Part shown: positions 24,454 through 32,555 of the stretch, in pieces
Position numbering within the stretch: position 1 is the stretch's first letter
How the letters are laid out: each line of letters opens with the position of its first letter
Translations under genes and position numbers: made by a program
Notes under the pieces: model-generated
The model's database searches: none
What the model was told of the DNA's origin: nothing
What the model saw: the letters and a program-made list of their open reading frames with translations, nothing else
DNA from: a virus
Length of the DNA stretch: 62,118 nt
Virus record (IMG/VR): IMGVR_UViG_3300022841_000016
Coordinates: 1-62,118 of that record
Strand: one strand, 5' to 3'

Positions 24454-25395
24454 ATGGCAGACGTAAATCATACATTAACTACACTACAAGATGTTAACTA
24501 CATCTTAAACAATGAGCCTACAGCCATTGGATTTACTCTCTCTGAGATAGACCCTTGTACAGCAGATAAGACCATTTTAGTAGGTACTATTGAGCCTGGG
24601 GTTAACTACAAGTTACCTATAAAAGTAGATGGCAGGTATAGTGTAAAGCTAGAACTGTTAGATACTGAATCTACTATTATAATAAACCATTATGTAAAGT
24701 TACAATTATCAACTATAGAGAGCATATTTTCTGTTACCTGTGATTGTGGTTGTGGATGTGCAGATTGCACAGACCTAAACTTAGACATATACAAAGCACT
24801 ACTAGCAACAAGAAATAAGATAGATACCTTAAAATATTTGTCTTCTCCTAAGTATGACTCTTTCTTTCAGAAAGTTCATAAGGGAATTAGTTGTTTAATA
24901 GAGCCACAAATTTATTGTGACATTACTACAGAATCTGTAACAGGTGTATCACAATACAATTCACAACTTACTAAAGATTTGATATCTTTAGATTATTTAA
25001 TAATGTACTTTGCTGACCTTAGAGATGTTTCAGATTTAGATGAGATTGCTTACATCAATGATAAGTATCAATCAGAGTCTATACTTTGTTGTATAAACTC
25101 TTCTGGAGTTAACATCAAAGAAATACAAGACATAGTAAATAGCACAACAACTACTACTTTATGTCCTGTATGTCCTGAGTACACAACAACAGCTTGTCCA
25201 ACAACAACAACCACTACCACTGAAGAAGTAACAACTACTGAAGATCCAGTAACAACTACTACTACAGAGGACCCAGTTACAACAACAACTAGTACAAGTA
25301 CAACAACAACAACTAGCACCACAACAAGCACAACTACAACTACCACAGCAGCACCAGATGATTGTGAGTTAGTAGGAACTGCAGATGAGGTATAA
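24454..25395 (+). CDS. Virion protein with Cys cluster and Thr-rich tail
   Basis: 313 residues. An N-terminal beta domain is followed by a dense Cys motif (CDCGCGCADC near residue 95), a helical segment, a second Cys block (CPVCPEYTTTACP), then about 60 residues of almost pure Thr with EEV, EDP and S interruptions. It ends in CELVGTADEV, a motif repeated at the end of the next gene product. The Thr stalk is mucin-like and may be O-modified. Probably a surface or collar fiber protein. Confidence 0.6.
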   Translation: MADVNHTLTTLQDVNYILNNEPTAIGFTLSEIDPCTADKTILVGTIEPGVNYKLPIKVDGRYSVKLELLDTESTIIINHYVKLQLSTIESIFSVTCDCGCGCADCTDLNLDIYKALLATRNKIDTLKYLSSPKYDSFFQKVHKGISCLIEPQIYCDITTESVTGVSQYNSQLTKDLISLDYLIMYFADLRDVSDLDEIAYINDKYQSESILCCINSSGVNIKEIQDIVNSTTTTTLCPVCPEYTTTACPTTTTTTTEEVTTTEDPVTTTTTEDPVTTTTSTSTTTTTSTTTSTTTTTTAAPDDCELVGTADEV

Positions 25396-25410
25396 AATAA
25401 TTATAGAGAT

Positions 25411-26145
25411 ATGACAATAATATTGACATTAACAACAGCAGGTATAGACACTACTGCTTTTAATCTTTATTCCAATGCAGACAGTTATACTGCTATACAA
25501 GATACTGCCACTAGAGCAGAATTGATGGCAGGTAAAACAGTTACAATGCCAGCAGGTACTACAGCAATAAAATGTGTAGCTACAGGTGAGTGTTCTTCTG
25601 AATTGTTTGTATCAGTAATAAACAAGTTAGCTCCATCAGGTTCTATCTCTGGAGGAGATTTATTAACATGTGTTAATACAAGTAACATCTTAACTGCAAA
25701 TGTAGTTTACCAAGGTACACCTTCTTACTTGTGGTCTCCAGGAGGAGCAACTACACAAAACTTAACTGTCAATAGTCCAGGTACATATTCAGTACAGGTT
25801 ACAGATAGTTACAATAACAAGACAAGTACTATCACTAAAATAGTTTCAGAAAATGTAATAGCACCTTCAGTCAACATAGTTGAGACAGGTTCATTACCAG
25901 GTTCTGTAACACTAAGTGCAAGTGGGTCTACTGCACAAGGTAGTAAGACTTATTTGTGGAGTACAGGAGAAACTTCTGCTAACATTATAGTAAATGGACC
26001 AGGAGTGTATGATGTTACAGTAACAGGAGGACTTAATGGATGTACAGCTAATCAGAGCATACAAGTTCTTGATTGCTCAATGATAGGGACAATAGAAGAT
26101 GTTACCCCAGAATGTGAAATGGAAGGTAATGCAGAAGAAGTATAA
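25411..26145 (+). CDS. Decoration protein with shared N-terminal module and two Ig/PKD-like repeats
   Basis: 244 residues. Residues 1-62 (ILTLTTAGIDTTAFNLYSNA onward) are repeated in the next gene product and probably anchor to the virion. Two PKD/SprB-like repeats follow, each with a tyrosine-tryptophan turn and a PGxY strand (YLWSPGGATTQNL with SPGTYSVQVTD, and YLWSTGETSANI with GPGVYDVTVTG). The end CEMEGNAEEV echoes CELVGTADEV. Such repeats often mediate adhesion. Confidence 0.7.
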   Translation: MTIILTLTTAGIDTTAFNLYSNADSYTAIQDTATRAELMAGKTVTMPAGTTAIKCVATGECSSELFVSVINKLAPSGSISGGDLLTCVNTSNILTANVVYQGTPSYLWSPGGATTQNLTVNSPGTYSVQVTDSYNNKTSTITKIVSENVIAPSVNIVETGSLPGSVTLSASGSTAQGSKTYLWSTGETSANIIVNGPGVYDVTVTGGLNGCTANQSIQVLDCSMIGTIEDVTPECEMEGNAEEV

Positions 26146-26166
26146 ACAAGTTAACAATTATAAATT

Positions 26167-27075
26167 ATGATAACAAAAATAACATTAACAACAGCAGGGA
26201 TTGATACTACATCATTTACTTTGCATTCAGATGCAGACAATTATGCTGCAACTCTTGCAACTGTAAGTAGGTCTCAATTACTAGCAGGGTATGATGTTAC
26301 AGTTCCTAGTGGCACAACAATAGTTAAAGTACAAGCTACAGGAGCTTGTTCTACTAGCATTTTGTTGTCAATAACAGCTACAACTGCAGCACCTGCAAAT
26401 TGTCAAGTATGGACAGCTACAATGGCTGGACAAGTTCAATCAGGAGAAAGCATGACAGTTAATGCTGTTCTTTGTGATGGAAACAGTATTACTTATGTTT
26501 TATATGAAGGAGAGTCTGTAAACTTCTGTGGTACTATAACTAGTAGCACACTTAATGGAGGAACACTAACCTCTGGTTCAGCTTGTACTTCTGCTTACAG
26601 AAGTGTAGTACTTGCATCTAGTGGGAACAATGATTACAGTGCTTGTGCTTCATCAAGTTACACAAATTTCTATATGCCTAATGGTTCAAGACTATTAACT
26701 GCAACAAACATTTTTAGTGCTGCAAGTGGTGGAACAAGACCAGGTGCACTTTTCTTTAGAGAAGCATCTACAATAGGTTGGAGACAATGGACTGGAACTG
26801 CATTTGGAGGACAAGGAGAATGTGTTTCTACAGATTGTAAAACATGGACATTGACTAGTAGTAATCATCCATCAGGAGAGTTTACTGAAATAAGATATAC
26901 TCCTTGTGAAGGAGGTCCTCAGATAACAATAACTACTGGAGGTCAGACAAGTCAATCTTTCTGTGCTGATATAGACTTTATAGAGATAGTAGATATGCCA
27001 GGATGGGATGGAGTTAAAGATGACAACATGGTTGGTGGATACAGTAATTTAACAGCAACAAGTCAAAGCTGTTAA
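26167..27075 (+). CDS. Decoration protein with shared module and two Cys-Trp beta domains
   Basis: 302 residues. It has the same N-terminal module as the gene before. After a short Thr/Ala linker come two related domains, CQVWTATMAGQVQSGESM ending in VNFCGTI, and CKTWTLTSSNHPSGEFTE ending in SFCADI. Each has a C-x-W start, a mid-domain C-[DE]-G and an FC end, a beta domain common in Bacteroidota phages. The stop overlaps the nucleotidyltransferase start as TAATG, so the two are translationally coupled. Confidence 0.7.
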   Translation: MITKITLTTAGIDTTSFTLHSDADNYAATLATVSRSQLLAGYDVTVPSGTTIVKVQATGACSTSILLSITATTAAPANCQVWTATMAGQVQSGESMTVNAVLCDGNSITYVLYEGESVNFCGTITSSTLNGGTLTSGSACTSAYRSVVLASSGNNDYSACASSSYTNFYMPNGSRLLTATNIFSAASGGTRPGALFFREASTIGWRQWTGTAFGGQGECVSTDCKTWTLTSSNHPSGEFTEIRYTPCEGGPQITITTGGQTSQSFCADIDFIEIVDMPGWDGVKDDNMVGGYSNLTATSQSC

Positions 27076-27518
27076 TGACTGATGAACTAATTAAATTAAT
27101 AAAACAACTTGTAAAGGTCACCCATTCAAGGGTGATCTTTGTAGGGAGTTTTGTAGACACCATAAGAGGTATATCTGGAACACCAAGAGATATAGACATT
27201 ATTGTAAGAAAAGAAGACTTAGCTGCCTTAGAAGTTCTAGGAGAAGTTATCCCTTTAAAATACAATCCTATGTTTAAAGGTAGAGAAAGATATTTCATAA
27301 AGACTGAAGTTATACCTATAGATGTATTTGTAGGAGATGGTCATTTAAGTGGTGCCACATTTGAAGATGTACTAGTAGGAGAAACACTTGTAAAGGTGTA
27401 CTCTAAAGAAAGTGAAATAGAATCAGCTGCAAAGCTTGCAGAACATGTTGAATCAATTCATTTAAGTACCTCAAGAAAGTATTTAAAAAGAGCAAACAAA
27501 TTAAAAGAAAGACTATAG
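27075..27518 (+). CDS. Minimal nucleotidyltransferase (MNT-type)
   Basis: 147 residues. The Pol beta-like nucleotidyltransferase signature is complete: VGS at residues 23-25, DID at 39-41 (D39/D41) and a third Asp in PIDVFV (D83). No HEPN partner gene is adjacent. The gene is coupled upstream to a decoration protein and downstream (TAGTG) to a glycosyltransferase, which suggests that it modifies a virion component or prepares a nucleotide-activated group. Substrate unknown. Confidence 0.75.
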   Translation: MTDELIKLIKQLVKVTHSRVIFVGSFVDTIRGISGTPRDIDIIVRKEDLAALEVLGEVIPLKYNPMFKGRERYFIKTEVIPIDVFVGDGHLSGATFEDVLVGETLVKVYSKESEIESAAKLAEHVESIHLSTSRKYLKRANKLKERL

Positions 27519-28438
27519 TGAGATATATATGTGCACAACCTACTAACAATTACTATACTTGGCAAGTAGAGGTGTTGATACAGAACTTTAAAAAGCAAGG
27601 AGTTAATCCTAATCAGATTGATATCTTGTGTTCTACTACTACAGGGGAGATTCCTGAAGTATGGAAAAGGTTACAAGCACATTATAACACTGTAAGGTTC
27701 TTCTTTTACAAAGACACAAGAAAGGATAAAAGTTATATACCTTCTATCTATTTTAATTTAATGAAAAATCACATGATGGCTCACCCTGAATTAGAAAAAG
27801 AAAGGTTATTTTTACATGACAGTGATATAGTGTTTACTAGACCCCCAGAAGTTAGTTGGGTTGAAGGTAAAACCTGGTATATGAGTGATACAAATTCATA
27901 CATAAACTATGACTATATACAGAAGAAAGGAGATGACATCTATAAGATGATGTGTCAGATTATAGGGATAGACCCACTGATACCAAAATTAATGAATAGT
28001 AACTCTGGTGGTGCACAGTATATAATCATAGGAGAGAACTGGAAGTTTTGGGAAAAGGTAGAAAGAAATAGCATTGAGTTGTATTCTTATTTTAAAAGAG
28101 TTGAAAGCTCTTATGTTAAGAAGCATCAGAATGACTACCCCATACAGAAGTGGACTGCAGGAATGTGGTCATTGCTTTGGAATGCTTGGAGAAATGGTCA
28201 TGAAACCAAAGTAGATACAAGACTAGATTTTGGGTGGAGCACTCAAGATATTGATGTAACTAAAAAGAATTGGATTTTACATAATGCAGGAGTGACTGAC
28301 AATCAAAGTAGATTGTTTTTTAAAGGAGAGTACTTACACAAGTTGCCTTATAAAAGAATACTAGATATAGACAAAGACAAAGCTAGTTTCTATTATTGGA
28401 CAGAAGTACAGGAAGCAGGTAAAAATACAATTTTATAA
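27518..28438 (+). CDS. Glycosyltransferase-like protein, GT-A with DSD motif, GTG start
   Basis: 306 residues. HDSDIVF (D101/D103) is a GT-A DxD metal site. The blocks GIDPLIPKLMNSNSGGAQY, KWTAGMWSLLWNAWRNGHET and WILHNAGV are placed as in plant Hyp O-arabinosyl/Ser O-galactosyltransferases (GT95/GT96-like), where IDPxGNSP and a late W/GH region follow the DxD. That family acts on protein Hyp/Ser. The similarity is from memory and needs a profile search. The GTG start overlaps the previous stop. Confidence 0.6.
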   Translation: MRYICAQPTNNYYTWQVEVLIQNFKKQGVNPNQIDILCSTTTGEIPEVWKRLQAHYNTVRFFFYKDTRKDKSYIPSIYFNLMKNHMMAHPELEKERLFLHDSDIVFTRPPEVSWVEGKTWYMSDTNSYINYDYIQKKGDDIYKMMCQIIGIDPLIPKLMNSNSGGAQYIIIGENWKFWEKVERNSIELYSYFKRVESSYVKKHQNDYPIQKWTAGMWSLLWNAWRNGHETKVDTRLDFGWSTQDIDVTKKNWILHNAGVTDNQSRLFFKGEYLHKLPYKRILDIDKDKASFYYWTEVQEAGKNTIL

Positions 28439-28456
28439 AACATAAACAATAAACCT

Positions 28457-28762
28457 ATGGCTAGCATCATTAAACAAATAGATTACCTATACAGAGAGGT
28501 AAAATGCCTAAAAGCAAAACAGAGTGTACAAAGTGGTACAGGTGGTGGAGGAGCTGGAGGTAGTGGAGACAAACATCTTACATACATTCAACCTGCTGAA
28601 CTAGAAGAGTGGGTAATAGAACATAACTTAGACAAATATCCATCTACAGTAATTGTAGATGATAATGAAGTGGAAGTAGAAGCTTCAATTCAACACATTA
28701 CCAGAAATAAATTAATAATAACATTCACACCTGGCTTCTCTGGAAAAGCCTACTTAAACTAA
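28457..28762 (+). CDS. Short fiber tip-type protein
   Basis: 101 residues: a coiled-coil start (KQIDYLYREVKCLKAKQS), a Gly-rich hinge (GTGGGGAGGSG), then a beta domain with HLTYIQPAELEEWVIEHNL, STVIVDD and a final SGKAYLN. This HNL-x-x-x-PS-V-VD layout is widespread in phage receptor-binding or neck fibers of Bacteroidota phages. Likely a trimeric attachment protein. Confidence 0.65.
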   Translation: MASIIKQIDYLYREVKCLKAKQSVQSGTGGGGAGGSGDKHLTYIQPAELEEWVIEHNLDKYPSTVIVDDNEVEVEASIQHITRNKLIITFTPGFSGKAYLN

Positions 28763-28768
28763 ACTACA

Positions 28769-29713
28769 ATGGCAGAAAGAAAATTTCTATCAGATATTAA
28801 TTTATCTGGAAATCAATTGCTGAGAGCTGTGTTTCACAATGCATCATCAGCACCAACATCACCAAAGGAAGGTCAAGCCTACTTTAACACAGCAAGTAAT
28901 ACACTTTTAATCTATGCAGGAGGTTCTTGGGTAGATGCATTAGGTGCAAACTCAGCAACACAATTAGGAGATGGTACTAGAAATGGTACTACCTATGGTA
29001 TTGACTCTGATGGGTCTCAAGATGACATTATCTTACAAAGTGCAACTACCTCTTTAGCAGGTCTATTAAGTGCTGCTAAGTTCAATGAGATTGTAGCCAA
29101 CAATGCTAAAGTGTCTAATGTAGATCACCCATTAGTTGAAGCACCAGTACCTTCTGATGCAGTGTTTACAGATACTGAAACATTAACTACTTTAGGTTTG
29201 GCTGGAAACAACCTTACTTATGTAGATGAAAATGGAGATACAACTACTTTAGATTTAACTCTTTATTTAGATGATACTAATGCAGCAAGAATTGCAAGTG
29301 GAACTTTAAATGGTAGTACAGGTATTGCAACATTCACAAGAGATGATGCTAGTAGTTTTGAGATTAACATGTCTGCATTTTTAGATGCAATTACTCTAAA
29401 CAATACTTTGACAAGTGATTCTACAACAGAAGGATTAACTGCAGCTCAAGGTAAGGTATTAAAAACATTAGCAGATTCAAAAGCTAAAAGATACTCAGGT
29501 ACTTTTGGTAATGGTTCTTTACTTGTTTTATCAGTACCTGCTTCAACACACCAAGTAAATTCTAATGGACAATTTTCAGTTTTTACTGCACTTGTAAGTA
29601 CAGGGGAACAAGTAGAATGTGAAGTTGTAATAAACTACACTAATGGAAACATTACAATTGAAACTAATGAAGCTGTTGGAAATGCAGATTTATTAGTGAC
29701 AGTAATTGGATAG
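28769..29713 (+). CDS. Tail or head fiber protein
   Basis: 314 residues. The start MAERKFLSDINLSGNQLLRA followed by a PTSPKEGQAYFNTASN block is a common fiber opening, in which a small beta domain takes up a PxxGxxYFN turn. The middle is a low-complexity beta region with repeated DxT segments. The C-terminal third is a compact domain (KRYSGTFGNGSLLVLSVPAS). Probably forms a trimer. Confidence 0.65.
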   Translation: MAERKFLSDINLSGNQLLRAVFHNASSAPTSPKEGQAYFNTASNTLLIYAGGSWVDALGANSATQLGDGTRNGTTYGIDSDGSQDDIILQSATTSLAGLLSAAKFNEIVANNAKVSNVDHPLVEAPVPSDAVFTDTETLTTLGLAGNNLTYVDENGDTTTLDLTLYLDDTNAARIASGTLNGSTGIATFTRDDASSFEINMSAFLDAITLNNTLTSDSTTEGLTAAQGKVLKTLADSKAKRYSGTFGNGSLLVLSVPASTHQVNSNGQFSVFTALVSTGEQVECEVVINYTNGNITIETNEAVGNADLLVTVIG

Positions 29714-29743
29714 TTATCTGAGTAACATTTAAAAAACAATACA

Positions 29744-30193
29744 ATGGCAAAAAGAAAATTTATAGTTAATATAGAAGCTACCTCTTTCATAAAGAAGAAT
29801 GGTACTTCCTCTCAGATTTTAAGGGCAGATGGAAGTGTGGATGGTAACATTTATACTTCTCTAAAAAGAGTGGGTAGTAACTTACCTACTACTGTTTCTA
29901 AGGTTTCAGGTAATCACACTATAGATTTTTCAGCTAACAATAACTTCCTGATAAATGCATCAGGAAGTTATAGTATTGTTGCTTCTATTTCAGCAGCAAA
30001 TGTTGGTCAATCTGGCATGATTACTATAGTAAATTCTGCAGGAGTGACTCCAGGAAATTTACCTAGTAACCTTCTTACATCAAATGGACATGAACCAGCT
30101 TGGGTTACAGCAAGTGGTAAAACTTCCATATTATCTTATTATGTGATAAATGCAACACAGGCAATAGTAAATTACATTGGTGACTTTTCTTAA
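29744..30193 (+). CDS. Short fiber-like protein
   Basis: 149 residues. It opens MAKRKFIVNIEATSFIKKNG and continues TSSQILRADGS, the typical KKNGTSSQxLxADGS adaptor turn of Bacteroidota phage fibers. It ends in a beta domain (GQSGMITIVNSAGV). It shares the basic KRKF start with the preceding 314-residue protein (ERKF). Likely virion surface. Confidence 0.6.
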   Translation: MAKRKFIVNIEATSFIKKNGTSSQILRADGSVDGNIYTSLKRVGSNLPTTVSKVSGNHTIDFSANNNFLINASGSYSIVASISAANVGQSGMITIVNSAGVTPGNLPSNLLTSNGHEPAWVTASGKTSILSYYVINATQAIVNYIGDFS

Positions 30194-30204
30194 TATAAAG
30201 ATAT

Positions 30205-31908
30205 ATGAATATAGGGTTCAGCAAAATCATAGAGTGGAACACATCTAAATCCACTACTACAAGTTTTAATACTTCTAGGAATACTAGTACTAGCTACATT
30301 ACAACTAATGTTACAGCTACTACTTGGAGTACATCTAAGTCTACTACTACTGATTATGTTACCTCACATTCAACTCAGACTAATGTTCCTACATCTAGGT
30401 CTACAACTACAACTTATAACACATCTAAGTCAACAACAACTACCTACATTACAACTAGGTCTACAACAACAAGCTATAATACTAGTCACAGTACAACTAC
30501 TACCTTTGATACAACTATTTCAACAGTTGTAACATGGATTACTAGTCACAGTACTAATACAGTGTACAACACTACTAAAAACACTAGTACTACTTATAAC
30601 ACATCAAGAGCTACTAATACAACTTTTAGTACTTCTAAATCTACTACCACTACTTTCAGTACTACTGTGAGTACTAGCACTAGTTATCTTACTTCTAGAG
30701 CTACTACCACATCATGGAACACAAGTAAAAGTACTACCACTGTTTATAATACAAGCAGAAATACTACTACTACTTATGAGACTTCTAAGGCTACCACAAC
30801 AACATGGTCTACAAATAGGTCTACATCAGTATCACAGTCTACATCAAGGTCTACCACAACCACATATAACACTAGTAAAAGCACTACAACTACTTACAAT
30901 ACCAGTAGAGCTACTACTACAACATACAGTACCAGTAAATCAACTGTTACAACATACAATACAAATCATAGCACCACTACTACTTTTAACACAAGTATTG
31001 CTACTACAACAACTTGGAATACACTTAGGTCTACAAGCACTACTTACAATACAAGTAAGATAACTAACAGTAGCTTTAACACTAGTAGAACTACTACAAC
31101 TAACTTTACAACTAGTAAGAGTACAACTACCACTTGGATTACTAGTAGGGCTACTACAACAACATATAACACTAGCCATAGTACTACCACTACATGGAAT
31201 ACTTCTTACAATACAGTTACTACTTATAATAGTAGCACAAGTTTTACTACTACTTGGAGTACAAATAGAAGTACAGCAAAATCTCATAGTACAAGTAAAA
31301 GTACTACAACTACCTGGAGTACATCAAAATCCACTACTACTACTTGGAATACTAGCAAGAGTACTACTACTACTTATAATACTTCAACAAGTACTATAAC
31401 AAACTACAATACTTCTCACAGTACTACAACTACTTTTAACACAAGTATAAGTACAGTGACTACATACAACACATCTAGGTCTACAACCTGGAATACAAAT
31501 GTATCTACAAATACTTCTTTTAGTACTACTAGGACAACAGGTACAACTTTTAATACAAGTAGAAGTACAAATACAACTTGGATAACATCTAAAAGTACAA
31601 CTACTACTTATTACACTAGTCACAGTACTACTAAGAGTACTAATAGTATGAGAAATACTAGTAGACTTACTAATGTAAGTACTACTACAAGCTATAATAC
31701 CCTTGTAGATACTACAACTACTTATATTACATACTATAATGTAATAACTAGTTGGAACACAACAAGGTCAACAACTACTACTTACAATACAACTACTGGT
31801 AGAAGTACTAGTTGGGTTACATCAAGAAGTACAACAACAACTTATGACACTTCTGGAGGAGGAGGAGGAAATTATGACCCATCACCACCATTCCCATCTC
31901 CATCATAA
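30205..31908 (+). CDS. Ser/Thr-rich 10-residue repeat protein A, 567 residues
   Basis: From about residue 10 to 550 the whole chain is a degenerate 10-residue repeat with consensus S-T-x-T-[TS]-[YFW]-x-T-[SN]-[KRH], about fifty copies, such as STTTTYNTSK. Ser plus Thr make up roughly two thirds. An aromatic residue recurs every 10 positions and so does a basic one. It ends in GGGGGNYDPSPPFPSPS. No signal peptide or Cys. The pattern could form a beta-solenoid or triple beta fiber, or a mucin-like glycosylated stalk. At DNA level the region is a low-complexity 30-base period of ACTACT/ACAAGT. Confidence 0.8.
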   Translation: MNIGFSKIIEWNTSKSTTTSFNTSRNTSTSYITTNVTATTWSTSKSTTTDYVTSHSTQTNVPTSRSTTTTYNTSKSTTTTYITTRSTTTSYNTSHSTTTTFDTTISTVVTWITSHSTNTVYNTTKNTSTTYNTSRATNTTFSTSKSTTTTFSTTVSTSTSYLTSRATTTSWNTSKSTTTVYNTSRNTTTTYETSKATTTTWSTNRSTSVSQSTSRSTTTTYNTSKSTTTTYNTSRATTTTYSTSKSTVTTYNTNHSTTTTFNTSIATTTTWNTLRSTSTTYNTSKITNSSFNTSRTTTTNFTTSKSTTTTWITSRATTTTYNTSHSTTTTWNTSYNTVTTYNSSTSFTTTWSTNRSTAKSHSTSKSTTTTWSTSKSTTTTWNTSKSTTTTYNTSTSTITNYNTSHSTTTTFNTSISTVTTYNTSRSTTWNTNVSTNTSFSTTRTTGTTFNTSRSTNTTWITSKSTTTTYYTSHSTTKSTNSMRNTSRLTNVSTTTSYNTLVDTTTTYITYYNVITSWNTTRSTTTTYNTTTGRSTSWVTSRSTTTTYDTSGGGGGNYDPSPPFPSPS

Positions 31909-31929
31909 AATTAAATTAAAAGAAACAAC

Positions 31930-32538
31930 ATGGCAATAGATCAGACATATTATAAAATGGGAGATGTTACTACTACTAATCATCTTACTTCTCCTAATAC
32001 AAAAAATATTAATGCTTGGTACAAAGAGTGGAAACCTCTTTTAGATGCAAGTGTATTTGATGCTTACATAGTAGGAAATGTGGCTGAAAAAATATTTGGT
32101 AAATCTATTATACCTACAGTAGATTTTGATGTAGCTTTGCTAGGAGACATAGCAGAGGATTATGAAAGCTTAAAAGTGTTAATGGATGAAGCTGTAAGAA
32201 TAGGTTTTGACAACAAATTTTTAGTTGATATATTTCACAATGATGCTTTGTTAGACATACAGAATTTTAAGCCTATTGTTCAGATAAGACAGTTTAATCA
32301 TTTTAAAAGGTCTAATGCTGATGGCTCAAACAAAAAAGAATACAAAGTAGAAGGTAAAGACCTTGAAGAAATTTATGGTGGGATGGTTAAAGCAACCTAT
32401 ACTAATACTGATATTATTCCTGTTAGTTGTTATAAAGCAAGAGCAAGGTTTAAAGATGGAGACTACATTGGAATACAAATAAATGTAAAAGATGCATTTG
32501 ATGCAGATGACAACCTTTTGGGTAAAGAATTAATTTAA
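31930..32538 (+). CDS. Second nucleotidyltransferase-fold protein
   Basis: 202 residues. Nucleotidyltransferase residues are visible: YIVGN (G49/N50), VDFDVAL with D65/D67, and LVDIF with D100. The domain is more divergent than the gene at 27075 (GN instead of GS) and has an N-terminal extension of about 40 residues. It sits exactly between the two Ser/Thr repeat genes, which points to those proteins as possible substrates or partners. No HEPN or antitoxin neighbour. Confidence 0.65.
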   Translation: MAIDQTYYKMGDVTTTNHLTSPNTKNINAWYKEWKPLLDASVFDAYIVGNVAEKIFGKSIIPTVDFDVALLGDIAEDYESLKVLMDEAVRIGFDNKFLVDIFHNDALLDIQNFKPIVQIRQFNHFKRSNADGSNKKEYKVEGKDLEEIYGGMVKATYTNTDIIPVSCYKARARFKDGDYIGIQINVKDAFDADDNLLGKELI

Positions 32539-32555
32539 GATAAAAAGAAAAGAAT

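Noticed and set aside
25068-25346. Minus-strand poly-Val open frame
   Set aside because: It is the complement of the Thr-rich tail of the plus-strand gene at 24454 and has no independent support.
30308-31623. Additional Leu- and Cys-rich frames inside the Ser/Thr repeat genes
   Set aside because: They arise from the low-complexity ACT/ACA repeats in other frames and lack starts, spacing or composition of real genes.
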